Of a stretch of DNA of 30,404 bases, positions 7,533 to 15,675 are shown one piece after another (the first letter of the stretch is position 1; each line of letters starts with the position of its first letter). Position numbers and translations under genes: made by a program. Below the pieces are notes generated by a model, which was given only the letters and a program-made list of their open reading frames with translations, had not been told where the DNA came from and did not search any database. The DNA is from Thermoguttaceae bacterium (lineage in GTDB: Bacteria; Planctomycetota; Planctomycetia; Pirellulales; Thermoguttaceae): the NCBI GenBank assembly GCA_017454585.1, contig JAFTCU010000078.1, forward strand, positions 1 through 30,404, in the 5' to 3' direction.

Positions 7533-9470
7533 ATGGACGCATTGCAGACTCTTGTTCAGGAAAAGATCACCCGCTCACAAAACTGGTTTTTCGCCCGTCA
7601 AAATCCGGACGGCCATTGGCATGCCGAGCTTGAAGGGGACGCACTGCTTCAGGGCGAGCTGATCATCATTCTCGCGTTTCTCGGGAAAGAGGACTCGCCG
7701 CTGGCGAAGCGTCTGGCACAGCAGCTCATCAATACTCAGGCCCCGGACGGAGGCTGGCCGATGTTTCCGGGCGGAAAAAGCACGGTCCCGAACACGGTGA
7801 AGGCGTATTTTGCCCTCAAACTGACGGGCCATCCGCTTTCGGCTGACTACATGCAGCGGGCGCGTCGGTGCATCCTCTCGATGGGCGGGGCCGACAAAGT
7901 GAACAGTTTCACGCGGTTTTACCTCGCTTTGCTCGGTCAGATCCCGTATTCCATCTGCCCCGCGGTCCCGCCGGAAATGGTGATGCTTCCGCGCTGGTTC
8001 CCGATCAACATTTACGCAATGAGCTCGTGGACGCGGACGATCGTCATGCCGCTTTCCATCGTCTCGGCCCTGCGTCCCGTGCGGGAAATTCCGGTCGAAC
8101 GCGGGATACGTGAGCTTTTCATCGAGAAACCCGAAAATTGGGGTCCGCTCCGTGCGCCGGGCAAGCCGGAACATCCGGGATTTTTCAGTTGGGACTCGTT
8201 CTTCCGCGTAATGGACCGGGCGTTGAAGTTTTACCAGAATCTGCCGTGGAAACCGACCCGCCGGGCGGCGCTGAAGCGGGCGGAAAACTGGGTTTGGGAT
8301 CACTGCCAGAACAGTGACGGGCCGGGCGCGATCCAGCCGCCGATCATGTGGGGCCTCGTTGCGATGAAAGCCCTGGGGTACGATGATGACCACGAGAAAA
8401 CGCGCTATTTCTGGGACCAGCTCATGAACCTGGTGATCGACTGCCCGGAAGAAGGGACCGCGCGCTGCGAACCGTGCCTTTCGCCGGTCTGGGACACGAT
8501 CATCACGATGCGGGCAATGGCGGCGGGCGGCGTTCGGGCCGACTCGGATCCGAGGACGCGAAAAGCCGTGGATTGGGTCCTCGACCATCAGATCCACGCG
8601 AAGGGGGACTGGAGCCTGAACGTCAAGGCGAAGCCCTGCATGTGGTGTTTCGAGTACCGGAACGATTTCTACCCGGACTGCGACGACACGGCGATGGCGA
8701 TCATGGCCCTGCGAAACATGGTGCCGGAGCGGGGGGCCGACCCGCGTGTTGACGAAGCGATCGACGGCGCGCTGGCGTGGCTTCGGGCGATGCAAAACTC
8801 TGACGGCGGCTGGGGCGCGTTCGACCGGAACAATAATAAGGAGTTCCTCACCCAGGTCCCGTTTGCCGACCATAACGCGATGACCGACCCGAGCACGCCG
8901 GACCTGACGGCCAGGATCCTCGAGTGCTTCGGGACGCTTGGCTTCAACGTCAGGCAGGGCGATCGGAATCTCGACCGATCGATCGAATACATCCGCAGAA
9001 ATCAACGCGCGGACGGAAGCTGGTTCGGGCGCTGGGGCGCGAATTACATTTACGGGACCGGCGAGATTTTGGCCGGTCTGGCCGCCGTAGGCGTTCCGAA
9101 AGACGACGAGATGGTCCGCGCCGGGATCAACTGGCTTCTGGCGCACCAGCAGCCGTGCGGCGGGTGGGGCGAGACGCTTCAGTCGTACGAGGACGTTTCT
9201 CTGCGCGGGACCGGAACCGTCACGCCGAGCCAGACCGCCTGGGCTTTGCTTGGCCTCATTGGTTTCGGAATGGCGGACGACCCGGCGGTTCGTGCGGGGA
9301 TCCAATGGCTCGCGGAGAACCAGCAGGAAGACGGCGGCTGGGATCAGACCGTCTTCACGGGTACGGGCTTCCCGGCCGTTTTCTATTTGCGGTACCATTT
9401 TTACCACCAGTACTTCCCACTCATGGCGATTTCGCGGTGGTTGAAAAGTGTTAGTGGCACAGAACGATAA
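7533..9470 (+). CDS. shc: Squalene-hopene cyclase
   Basis: Cyclises squalene to hopene or hopanol, the first committed step of hopanoid synthesis, at the membrane. The 645 aa length is typical. The catalytic motif DCDD is at residues 382-385 (protonating Asp in the family's DxDD). Several QW repeats are readable, including QNPDGHW, QNSDGGWGAF, NQRADGSWFGRW, HQQPCGGWGE and NQQEDGGWDQ, plus the N-terminal PRWFPINIYAMSSWTR and the C-terminal GTGFPAVFYLRYHFYHQYFPL segments. The start has ACAGGAAA about 8 nt upstream. No other hopanoid (hpn) gene is visible here; a membrane-protein gene follows after 32 nt. Confidence 0.95.
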   Translation: MDALQTLVQEKITRSQNWFFARQNPDGHWHAELEGDALLQGELIIILAFLGKEDSPLAKRLAQQLINTQAPDGGWPMFPGGKSTVPNTVKAYFALKLTGHPLSADYMQRARRCILSMGGADKVNSFTRFYLALLGQIPYSICPAVPPEMVMLPRWFPINIYAMSSWTRTIVMPLSIVSALRPVREIPVERGIRELFIEKPENWGPLRAPGKPEHPGFFSWDSFFRVMDRALKFYQNLPWKPTRRAALKRAENWVWDHCQNSDGPGAIQPPIMWGLVAMKALGYDDDHEKTRYFWDQLMNLVIDCPEEGTARCEPCLSPVWDTIITMRAMAAGGVRADSDPRTRKAVDWVLDHQIHAKGDWSLNVKAKPCMWCFEYRNDFYPDCDDTAMAIMALRNMVPERGADPRVDEAIDGALAWLRAMQNSDGGWGAFDRNNNKEFLTQVPFADHNAMTDPSTPDLTARILECFGTLGFNVRQGDRNLDRSIEYIRRNQRADGSWFGRWGANYIYGTGEILAGLAAVGVPKDDEMVRAGINWLLAHQQPCGGWGETLQSYEDVSLRGTGTVTPSQTAWALLGLIGFGMADDPAVRAGIQWLAENQQEDGGWDQTVFTGTGFPAVFYLRYHFYHQYFPLMAISRWLKSVSGTER

Positions 9471-9502
9471 ATCCCTCGATTTCTGGACGAAAGGAAAATC
9501 TT

Positions 9503-11164
9503 ATGTTTGTTTTCGAGTGTTTTTACCTGCTTGTACTGGCGAGTATGTTCATGTTTGGGCTGGAATGTTTGTCCCTTTGGGGATCCCGGTCGTGGAGGTC
9601 GGAGTTTCAGCCGACTTCCTGGCGTGAATTTATTGCGGCGGTCTGCGGCGCGTCAGCGTTTCTTTATTTCATGTACAACAGCCCGGACCACCCTCATGCG
9701 GGGGTTGCAGTTTTTCTCACCCTCATGTTTCCGCTCTTTGTACTGGGTGGGAGTTCACGAAAGAACTGGAGACTTCTGATCGCGTTGGGGGTTATGCTCA
9801 TTTTTTCGGCGTTTCGGATCCTTTGTACTGGCTGCTCGGATGGCATACTTACGGTTTGCTGCGCTCTTTTCCTTGTTTTTATCCTTGCGGCGGTTTGTTC
9901 CGAAACACCAGTAAAGCATGAGATTTTCCCTCGGTTTTTCTTTTCGTCCTTATGGCACGCCATACCTCGCGCACTTCGGAATTTTCAGTTCGTTTTTCAC
10001 CTTCCGCAGTTTAATCTTTTTTCACGGGTCGGCTGCGCGGCAGTTTTGGTGCCGATGTTCCTCGTGTTGGTCTTTGGGACGATTTTCGCGTTCGCAAACC
10101 CGGCAATCCTGGAGTGGCTCAGGTCCATTTGTGACTGGCTCGATTATATCATCCTGCACCTGGACAAATTTATTGAGTGGTTACTGAAGCAGGATATTTG
10201 GTGCCAACTGTTCGTTTTTCTCCTTACTTTTTGCGGCCTGTGCGGTTTTCTGGCTCCTCGCGTCTGGTCACAGGTCCAGCCTCGTACCCCATACCCGGGT
10301 CTGAATCTTCGCACGGAGGAGAGCCCAGTGACACCCGCCCATATCGCGATGTACTGGAACTCACTGTTCGCGCTCATTATTTTGTTTGCCGTGGAGCTTA
10401 CTTACGAGTTTTCCTCCTTCCTTACGTGGGAACCGCCGGCGGGTTTCGATTATGGGACCTACTGTCACGAAGGCGCGTTCTGGCTGACGATGGCGCTCGG
10501 CCTCGCGACGCTGGTCCTTGCGGGGATTTTTCGCCAAAAAGTCTGCGCTCACGAGAAAGTTAACTCTCTGAAACGGCTGGCGTTTCTCTGGATCGTGGAA
10601 AACGTGCTGCTTGCCGTGACGATTTACATTCGTCTGGGGATCTACGTTCAGCAGACCGGTCTGACCCGTCTGCGTGTCGTTGGTTTCTTCGGAACGACGG
10701 CCGTTGCGGTTGGGATCGTCTGGATGGCTCTGAAACTCAAAAAAGACCGGCCGGCCGGCTGGCTGATCAGCCGTTATGCCTGGACGGTCGCGGTTCTTAT
10801 CTGGCTTTATTCGGTCTTTCCGGTGGATTTCCTTGTTTGGAAGTACAACGTCGCGGAGTTCCAGGCCGGTAACAAATCGGTGCTCGTTCATGTCGCAGAT
10901 CAGCGTATTTCCGCGGAGGGGCTCATCCCGCTCTTTGACCTGCTTCAGACTGAAGACCCTGTTGTGCAGAAGGGGGTGGCTTTTGTTATTTGGAATCGGA
11001 GGCCGAGGGGTGAGTATGTTGACTGGCGAAGCAGTTTCCTGGCTGAGGAACGGCTTCGTATGATGTTTAAAGACCCGAAGACGCAGAAACTTCTTGAAGA
11101 AGCGAGGCATAATCCATACGCCGCAGATGAACTGAAAATTTACGGTGAGCGGTACTACAGATGA
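9503..11164 (+). CDS. DUF4153/DUF4173-like polytopic membrane protein
   Basis: A 553 aa integral membrane protein with roughly 12 hydrophobic segments. Residues around 340-420 (KRLAFLWIVENVLLAVTIYI, then a Tyr-containing segment, GLTRLRVVGFFGTTAVAVGI) match the pattern I know from DUF4153/DUF4173 proteins, whose function is not established. The last 100 residues are soluble and include the segment LLQTEDPVVQKGV. A good SD (AAAGGA, 6-7 nt before ATG) fixes the start. It lies 32 nt after the squalene-hopene cyclase gene with no terminator between, so co-transcription is likely. A link to hopanoid transport or envelope function is only inference. Confidence 0.7.
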   Translation: MFVFECFYLLVLASMFMFGLECLSLWGSRSWRSEFQPTSWREFIAAVCGASAFLYFMYNSPDHPHAGVAVFLTLMFPLFVLGGSSRKNWRLLIALGVMLIFSAFRILCTGCSDGILTVCCALFLVFILAAVCSETPVKHEIFPRFFFSSLWHAIPRALRNFQFVFHLPQFNLFSRVGCAAVLVPMFLVLVFGTIFAFANPAILEWLRSICDWLDYIILHLDKFIEWLLKQDIWCQLFVFLLTFCGLCGFLAPRVWSQVQPRTPYPGLNLRTEESPVTPAHIAMYWNSLFALIILFAVELTYEFSSFLTWEPPAGFDYGTYCHEGAFWLTMALGLATLVLAGIFRQKVCAHEKVNSLKRLAFLWIVENVLLAVTIYIRLGIYVQQTGLTRLRVVGFFGTTAVAVGIVWMALKLKKDRPAGWLISRYAWTVAVLIWLYSVFPVDFLVWKYNVAEFQAGNKSVLVHVADQRISAEGLIPLFDLLQTEDPVVQKGVAFVIWNRRPRGEYVDWRSSFLAEERLRMMFKDPKTQKLLEEARHNPYAADELKIYGERYYR

Positions 11165-11175
11165 TTTTAACACAA

Positions 11176-11216
11176 AAAAGCGGCGAATGAAACCTAACGT
11201 TTGATTCGCCGCTTTT
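11176..11216. terminator. bidirectional intrinsic terminator between convergent genes
   Basis: Perfect 13 bp arms (11176-11188 and 11204-11216; AAAAGCGGCGAAT and its complement) with a 15 nt loop that itself can pair AAAC/GTTT. The A run on one side and T run on the other give a U-tract for both strands. It lies between the plus membrane-protein gene and the minus RNase D gene and would serve both. Confidence 0.92.
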
Positions 11217-11234
11217 CTTGAAAAGGCTTTTCTC

Positions 11235-12416
11235 TTAAACGAACTCGATCGGGAACGGGTCCTTCGGGTCTGTGATGTGGATCATTTTTTCGCCGGAAAG
11301 CAGGGCGTCGAACGTTTTGCCGATGATCTCCGCGCGCCAACCCGTCGCCAGAGCGGGAACTTCGTCGGTTCCTTCCAGAAAACCGAGCCGCCAGGCGACC
11401 CATTCCCGAACATCGGAAGGCGTGCCAACCAGTGCCGAGGCCAGACCGTTTTGGTGGCAAATCGTCCCTAAAACCGAGTAAAGAAGTGAACCGAGCACCG
11501 CCAGCTTCGCATAATGGGGAGGCTTACGAGGTGGAGGACACTGTGACTCCGGAAGCTGGAGGGCCGTGGAAATACAGTTTGAAATGTCTTCCAGATGATT
11601 CTGAAGGTCCGAACGTTCCATCCCGCGAATGTTTCGGATACTCCGTACATCAGCGATTTTACGTCGGGCAAGTTCCAGAATCAAATCATCACGCAGAACA
11701 TGACGTGACGTACAGTTCCGGGCTTGCGCTATGTGGTCCCGCCAGTTCCAAAGAGCATGCACGATCGCCAGCTCATGGGAGTCCCAATGGGAACCATTCA
11801 GAATACGCTGCCAGCGTTCGGGCGAGAGAAGCTGGTAAATCGAGGACCGCCAACTTTGTATTTCATCCTGAAACCAGCCCAAACGCCCGGTCCCCTCCAG
11901 TTTTTTGTACAGGATATCGCGAACAGGGTGCAGGTACTTAATATCATCTACCGCATATTCAAACTGGCGATCAGTTAGAGGGCGTGATTTCCAGTTCGAG
12001 CGGGATTCCGTACCAGGGGGCTGGATCCCCAACAAATCGGAAACCACGGTCCCGTAACCGGCGGGGTACTCGTTCAGGACCAGGCCCGCGGCCAGCTGAG
12101 TATCAAAGACATTTTTCGGGAATTTTCCCGTGTGCCACCAACAGAACTCTAACTCAAGCCGCCCGGCGTGGACGATCGTTTCATGCGGACCGTTAGCGAC
12201 AATTTCCCAGAAATGAGTCAGGTTGAGGCGGCGTGAAATGGGGTCAATGATGAAAAGTCCTTCAGGCGTCGCAGCTTGCACAAGACATAAGAGCGGCCTG
12301 TAGTAACGTTCCGCGATGAACTCCGTATCAATACCGATCCATTCAGTGTTGGCGAAACGCTGACACCAGTAAGCAAGCTGCGATGGTTCGGTGATGAGTT
12401 CAAAGGGACGAGGCAT
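11235..12416 (-). CDS. rnd: Ribonuclease D
   Basis: A 393 aa 3'-5' exoribonuclease of the DEDDy class, involved in tRNA 3' maturation. Exo I is IGIDTEF (Asp30, Glu32). Exo II is VHAGRLELEF, with Glu88 where the E. coli-type enzyme has Asp. Exo III is FEYAVDDIKYL (Tyr154, Asp158). An HRDC-like region follows (LSPERWQRIL to RKIADVRSIRNIRG, about residues 195-270) and the C-terminal region is helical. As I recall, planctomycete RNase D proteins commonly have HAGREE-type exo II motifs, so Glu88 is probably a lineage trait and not damage. No SD is evident before the ATG at 12416. It lies 119 nt downstream of the NhaD-like gene, across a long inverted repeat. Confidence 0.9.
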   Translation of the reverse strand: MPRPFELITEPSQLAYWCQRFANTEWIGIDTEFIAERYYRPLLCLVQAATPEGLFIIDPISRRLNLTHFWEIVANGPHETIVHAGRLELEFCWWHTGKFPKNVFDTQLAAGLVLNEYPAGYGTVVSDLLGIQPPGTESRSNWKSRPLTDRQFEYAVDDIKYLHPVRDILYKKLEGTGRLGWFQDEIQSWRSSIYQLLSPERWQRILNGSHWDSHELAIVHALWNWRDHIAQARNCTSRHVLRDDLILELARRKIADVRSIRNIRGMERSDLQNHLEDISNCISTALQLPESQCPPPRKPPHYAKLAVLGSLLYSVLGTICHQNGLASALVGTPSDVREWVAWRLGFLEGTDEVPALATGWRAEIIGKTFDALLSGEKMIHITDPKDPFPIEFV

Positions 12417-12453
12417 GGGAGAGGGGGAAAGGAATGAAGGGGGACGGGAAAAA

Positions 12454-12535
12454 CGAATAATGAATAACGAATAACGAATAATGAAGAGAAAGAGTTCGAC
12501 CTCCTCATTATTCGTTATTCATTATTCGTTATTCA
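12454..12535. repeat. inverted repeat built of TAATGAA/TAACGAA heptads
   Basis: Two 31 nt arms (12454-12484 and 12505-12535) are complementary at 28 of 31 positions, all three mismatches being C/T transitions. Each arm is itself about four tandem copies of the heptamer AATAAYG. The spacer is 20 nt. The element starts immediately at the stop codon of the NhaD-like gene and ends about 37 nt before the rnd start. It could act as an mRNA 3'-end stabiliser or attenuator between the two genes; it has no U-tract of the classical kind. Confidence 0.85.
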
Positions 12536-14578
12536 TTACAGGAAAATGAAAGTCATGGCGAGCAGGATCGGGAAGATGATCCCGATGCTGTAAACCATGT
12601 AACCGAAGAAGCTCGGCATCTTGACGCCTTCCTCTTCCGCGATGGCTTTCACCATAAAGTTCGGACCGTTGCCGATGTAAGTCATGGCGCCCATGAACAC
12701 GGCACCCAGTGAGACGGCCACGAGCAGTTTGCTCGCGCAGTCCGCCTCGGTCGAAAGAGCTTCGATCTTCAGCTCATCCGCCTTCTGGATGGCAGCGGCT
12801 TTCACTTCCGGCGTGGCTTCTTCGGCGTAGGTCACGATTTTGCCGTCTCTTGCGGCATCGTTCGTGGCGGTCTTGCCGACCGTGCTGAACACGACGTATG
12901 TCGGCGCATTGTCGAGGACCGAGGAAAGCGAACCGGTCGCCCAGAAGAACGACTTCGTATTATCGACGCCCATGCCCAGCTCGCCGCCTTTTTCGTTCAG
13001 GATCTGGAGCGGGACTTGCATGCAGATGAAGATGCCGAAGAACAGAGCCGCGACCTCGGTGATAGCGCCGAAGTTGAAGCGGTTGTTCAGACGGACCTGA
13101 GTGTTGCCGCAGACCAGCGAGATCCAGACCAGACTGAGCTGAACGATTTCGCGCAGGTACATCGGGGCGTGCCACTCGGTTCCCGGAACAGCTTTGGACG
13201 GGTCAAGCAGCGCGACGGCAAGAATGACACAGACCAAAAGCGGAACGTTCGGGAAAAGGCCGAGGAATTTGAGTTTTCCAGCGTCCACGTCGTCGATCGC
13301 GATGTCGAGGCCGGTTTCTCTCGGGTACGCAATGAGAGCATCCCAAAGGAAGTAAACGATCAGCAACAGAACGTTCGTGAAGAGCCATTCTTTCCACAGA
13401 CACATAGTCCACGTGAAACCGACTCCCGCGAGGTAGCCGAGGAAGAGCGGCGGGTCACCCGTCGGAAGGAGGCAGCCACCGCAGTTGCAGACGGCAAAGA
13501 TGAAGAAAATGACCGTGTGAACTTTGTGTTTACGCTCTTTGTTCGTTTCGAGCAGCGGGCGGATCAGAAGCATGGCGGCGCCGGTCGTGCCGATGAAGCT
13601 CGCGAGGAACGTGCCGATCGCGATGAAAATCGTGTTGGTGAGCGGTTTCGCCTTGAGGTTTCCTTCAACGCGGATGCCGCCGGCAATCGTGAACAACGCG
13701 AAAAGAAGAACGATGAACGGGATGAATTCGTCGAAGATAGCGTTCGCGAAAATCGTCCACATACGTGCGCCGGATGTCGCCTCACAGAAATGTTCTGCAG
13801 AAAGGCCGTGCCAGTGCGAGGGCAAAACTCCCTGATGGAAGAAACCGTAGTAAATCAGCGTAATGATTCCGAGAAATGCCGCAACGTAGAAGCGGTGCAG
13901 GTTACTTTCCCACCATTCTTCCGTAGCTGGAATCAGCGGAAGGACCGCAATCGCCAGCAGAAGCAGAACGAACGGGATCGTCATAAAGTACGGAGGAAGA
14001 ACCGGAGTTCCGTGCGCGTGTTCATGGCAGTCATCGCAGCATTCGCCGTCGTGGTGGTGATGGCCTTCATGATCGTGATCGTGTTCACAGGCTTCGCCTG
14101 GGGCGTGATTGTGTCCCGCGTGGGGATCCAGTCCAGTTTCTTCTGTGGCTGAGGTACTTTCCGAAGCAGTAGTGGCTTCTTCAACAGCAGGAGCGGCTTC
14201 TTCAACAGCAGGAGCGGCTTCTTCGACAGCGGGAGCGGCTTCTTCAACAGCAGGAGCGGCTTCTTCAACAGCAGGAGCGGCTTCTTCAACAGCAGGAGCG
14301 GCTTCTTCAACGGTCGGAACGGCTTCTTCAACAGCAGGAACGGCTTCTTCAACAGCAGGAGCGGCTTCTTCAACGGTCGGAACGGCTTCTTCAACAGCGG
14401 GAGTTTCAACCGTGGCTTCCGCATGGCCGCCATTGGCTTCCTGAATGTATTGGGTGGCTTTCTGGGGGTATCCCAGGCAAAGGGCGACAATATATGCGAC
14501 GATAATCACCGCGATAGAAACAGACGCAAGTTTATAAGACTTGCTGGGGTCCTTGGCGGCATGAGTCTCTTCACTCAT
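12536..14578 (-). CDS. NhaD-like Na+/H+ antiporter with repeat and His-rich N-terminal extension
   Basis: A 680 aa ion-transporter-superfamily (CitMHS/NhaD-like) protein. Start: ATG 14578, 7 nt after AAGGAG; an ATG 36 nt further up has no SD. Residues 16-40 are a first TM helix (SVSIAVIIVAYIVALCLGY). Then come eleven 7-residue units VEE-A-[AV]-P-[AT], a short Ser/Thr stretch, and a metal-ligand-rich segment (HAGHNH, EHDHDHEGHHHHDGE, CCDDCHEHAHG). The conserved transporter body begins at VLPPYFMTIPFVLLLLAIAV, with GGIRVEGNLKAKPLTNT, ASFIGTTGAAMLLIRPLL, NCGGCLLPTGDPPLFLGYL and SVLDNAPTYVVF, ending in a TM helix. The repeat/His segment probably sits in the periplasm, which would suit metal binding or a tether. 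The substrate (Na+ or other) is inferred from family. Confidence 0.8.
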   Translation of the reverse strand: MSEETHAAKDPSKSYKLASVSIAVIIVAYIVALCLGYPQKATQYIQEANGGHAEATVETPAVEEAVPTVEEAAPAVEEAVPAVEEAVPTVEEAAPAVEEAAPAVEEAAPAVEEAAPAVEEAAPAVEEAAPAVEEATTASESTSATEETGLDPHAGHNHAPGEACEHDHDHEGHHHHDGECCDDCHEHAHGTPVLPPYFMTIPFVLLLLAIAVLPLIPATEEWWESNLHRFYVAAFLGIITLIYYGFFHQGVLPSHWHGLSAEHFCEATSGARMWTIFANAIFDEFIPFIVLLFALFTIAGGIRVEGNLKAKPLTNTIFIAIGTFLASFIGTTGAAMLLIRPLLETNKERKHKVHTVIFFIFAVCNCGGCLLPTGDPPLFLGYLAGVGFTWTMCLWKEWLFTNVLLLIVYFLWDALIAYPRETGLDIAIDDVDAGKLKFLGLFPNVPLLVCVILAVALLDPSKAVPGTEWHAPMYLREIVQLSLVWISLVCGNTQVRLNNRFNFGAITEVAALFFGIFICMQVPLQILNEKGGELGMGVDNTKSFFWATGSLSSVLDNAPTYVVFSTVGKTATNDAARDGKIVTYAEEATPEVKAAAIQKADELKIEALSTEADCASKLLVAVSLGAVFMGAMTYIGNGPNFMVKAIAEEEGVKMPSFFGYMVYSIGIIFPILLAMTFIFL
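14167..14400 (-). repeat. 21 bp in-frame tandem repeat
   Basis: About eleven copies of a 21 bp unit (coding strand roughly GTTGAAGAAGCCGCTCCTGCT) inside the antiporter gene, encoding VEEAAPA and variants VEEAVPT/VEEAVPA. Six central copies encode the same peptide and are nearly identical at DNA level, suggesting recent unequal crossing-over or slippage. The length is a multiple of three per unit, so copy-number change keeps the frame. Confidence 0.9.
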
Positions 14579-14642
14579 CTTGAACTCCTTGAAAAAATGG
14601 ACTTGCATAGTCAATCGAGCTACATCGATAAAATTTTCACTA

Positions 14643-14671
14643 ATTTAAACACATTTTGAGGAAAATTTCAA
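14643..14671 (-). promoter_or_regulatory. candidate promoter of the NhaD-like gene
   Basis: On the minus strand TTGAAA (14666-14671), a 17 bp spacer and TTAAAT (14643-14648). The start would be near 14636, about 58 nt before the ATG at 14578. The -10 matches only 4 of 6 positions. Confidence 0.4.
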
Positions 14672-14782
14672 GCCCCCCCCAAGAAAGATTTTGGATATTT
14701 TTAAGAAATTAGAGAATTTTTTGCCTTGGGTTGCTTATTTTATCCTTTTTACAAAGAAGACAACTTAGGAGGATTTGGGGAA

Positions 14783-14801
14783 CGCCATCACCTGGATGGC
14801 G
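14783..14801 (-). terminator. hairpin downstream of the Ser-rich membrane-protein gene
   Basis: CGCCATC and GATGGCG pair around a 5 nt loop, about 20 nt after the stop of the minus-strand gene. An alternative pairing CCTGGA/TCCAGG overlaps it. There is no U-tract, so termination is unproven. Confidence 0.35.
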
Positions 14802-14820
14802 CTCCAGGGGCTGAAAAATA

Positions 14821-15405
14821 TCAGGTCTGACCAGAGAAATCGAATACCATTCGGGAAACCCCCACTGAAATGAACATCAAAATCCCTGAAATAGTGAGTG
14901 AAAGCCCCAACGCGGTCATGGAATGAGTTCCCGAACCGGAAAGAATCGACCAGGCAGCCAGCAAGCCGCCGCAAACGATTCCCAAAACACCAAAGCAACT
15001 CGTGCTCATGATCCATCCGCCCGGTTTCTGAGATAACCCTGAAGCTGCTCCCGATCCTTTCCGGGATATTTTAGCGAATGGGTTTTCCCGATTTTCAACA
15101 GGTCCAGACGCGGAAAAACTGCTGACAGTAAAATCTTCAGGGCCCAGTTCGGAAGCGGAATTATAGTTCAGTGTCGATTCGGATTTGTTCTCTGAATCGA
15201 AGAACATTCCTGAGCTGGAAGAAGAACGGAAATCGTCCCAGGACGAGCTGAAACTACTGAAATTATCCGAATTGAACGAGCTTTCGCTGCGTGTTTCAGG
15301 CGTGGAATTTTCCTTTGGCCAAAGGTCCGAAAATTGCAAGTCATCTTCCAGTGTGACATTCCGAAGCCTTGCTAACAGGTTACTGGATTTGTCGAGCGTT
15401 TCCAT
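14821..15405 (-). CDS. Ser-rich membrane protein of unknown function
   Basis: Not recognised by family. I start at ATG 15405 (194 aa, METLDKSSNLL), which has GGAG about 8 nt upstream; upstream in-frame starts have no such site. Residues 1-120 are polar, with many Ser, Asn, Asp and Phe and no Cys (SSFNSDNFSSFSSSWDDF), and look disordered. The C-terminal 65 residues contain a GGW-S-T-SC-F-G motif and two TM helices (CFGVLGIVCGGLLAAW and ALGLSLTISGILMFISVGV). This N-tail plus two-TM shape is one I associate with uncharacterised planctomycete proteins. It is divergent from the ketosynthase-like gene and may share its regulatory region. Confidence 0.65.
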   Translation of the reverse strand: METLDKSSNLLARLRNVTLEDDLQFSDLWPKENSTPETRSESSFNSDNFSSFSSSWDDFRSSSSSGMFFDSENKSESTLNYNSASELGPEDFTVSSFSASGPVENRENPFAKISRKGSGAASGLSQKPGGWIMSTSCFGVLGIVCGGLLAAWSILSGSGTHSMTALGLSLTISGILMFISVGVSRMVFDFSGQT

Positions 15406-15571
15406 TTTTTGTCTCCAGGGATAAAAACAAACTGAGATTTCTATTATTTTTATCGTCAAGATCAAGTGGTAAAATGAATCAATTATAACGAATTTAACGA
15501 AAAATGGGGGAAAGAATCCCAAATTGAAACGAACATTTGCAAAATTAAGGAATATTTCTTTAGAGTACCCA

Positions 15572-15599
15572 TTGCAGAACTTTCATTCTGTGATAAAAT
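15572..15599 (+). promoter_or_regulatory. promoter of the ketosynthase-like gene
   Basis: TTGCAG (15572-15577), a 16 bp spacer, TAAAAT (15594-15599) preceded by TGA (extended -10). This has the same architecture as the squalene-hopene cyclase promoter. The leader is about 70 nt with GGAAAG shortly before the ATG at 15676. Confidence 0.6.
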
Positions 15600-15675
15600 A
15601 GAAGTCGATGGAAACCAGTTTAGAAACTGTCAACAGGATATACTTCGAATTTCCCACAAACTATCGGAAAGAAAA

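Noticed and set aside
7575..9407. A 610-codon open frame on the strand opposite the squalene-hopene cyclase gene
   Set aside because: It mirrors a clearly coding plus-strand gene; its product is Arg/Pro/His-rich with no domain, and the openness follows from GC-rich codon use of the cyclase.
12454..12535. CRISPR or attachment site reading of the heptad repeat
   Set aside because: No regular spacers, no cas or integrase gene; it is an inverted repeat of short heptads.
13016..14152. A 378-codon plus-strand frame over the antiporter gene
   Set aside because: Charged low-complexity translation, antisense to the transporter core with its clear family motifs.
14167..14400. CRISPR-like array from the 21 bp repeats
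   Set aside because: Units are directly adjacent with no spacers, in frame, and encode a heptad peptide; this is a coding tandem repeat.
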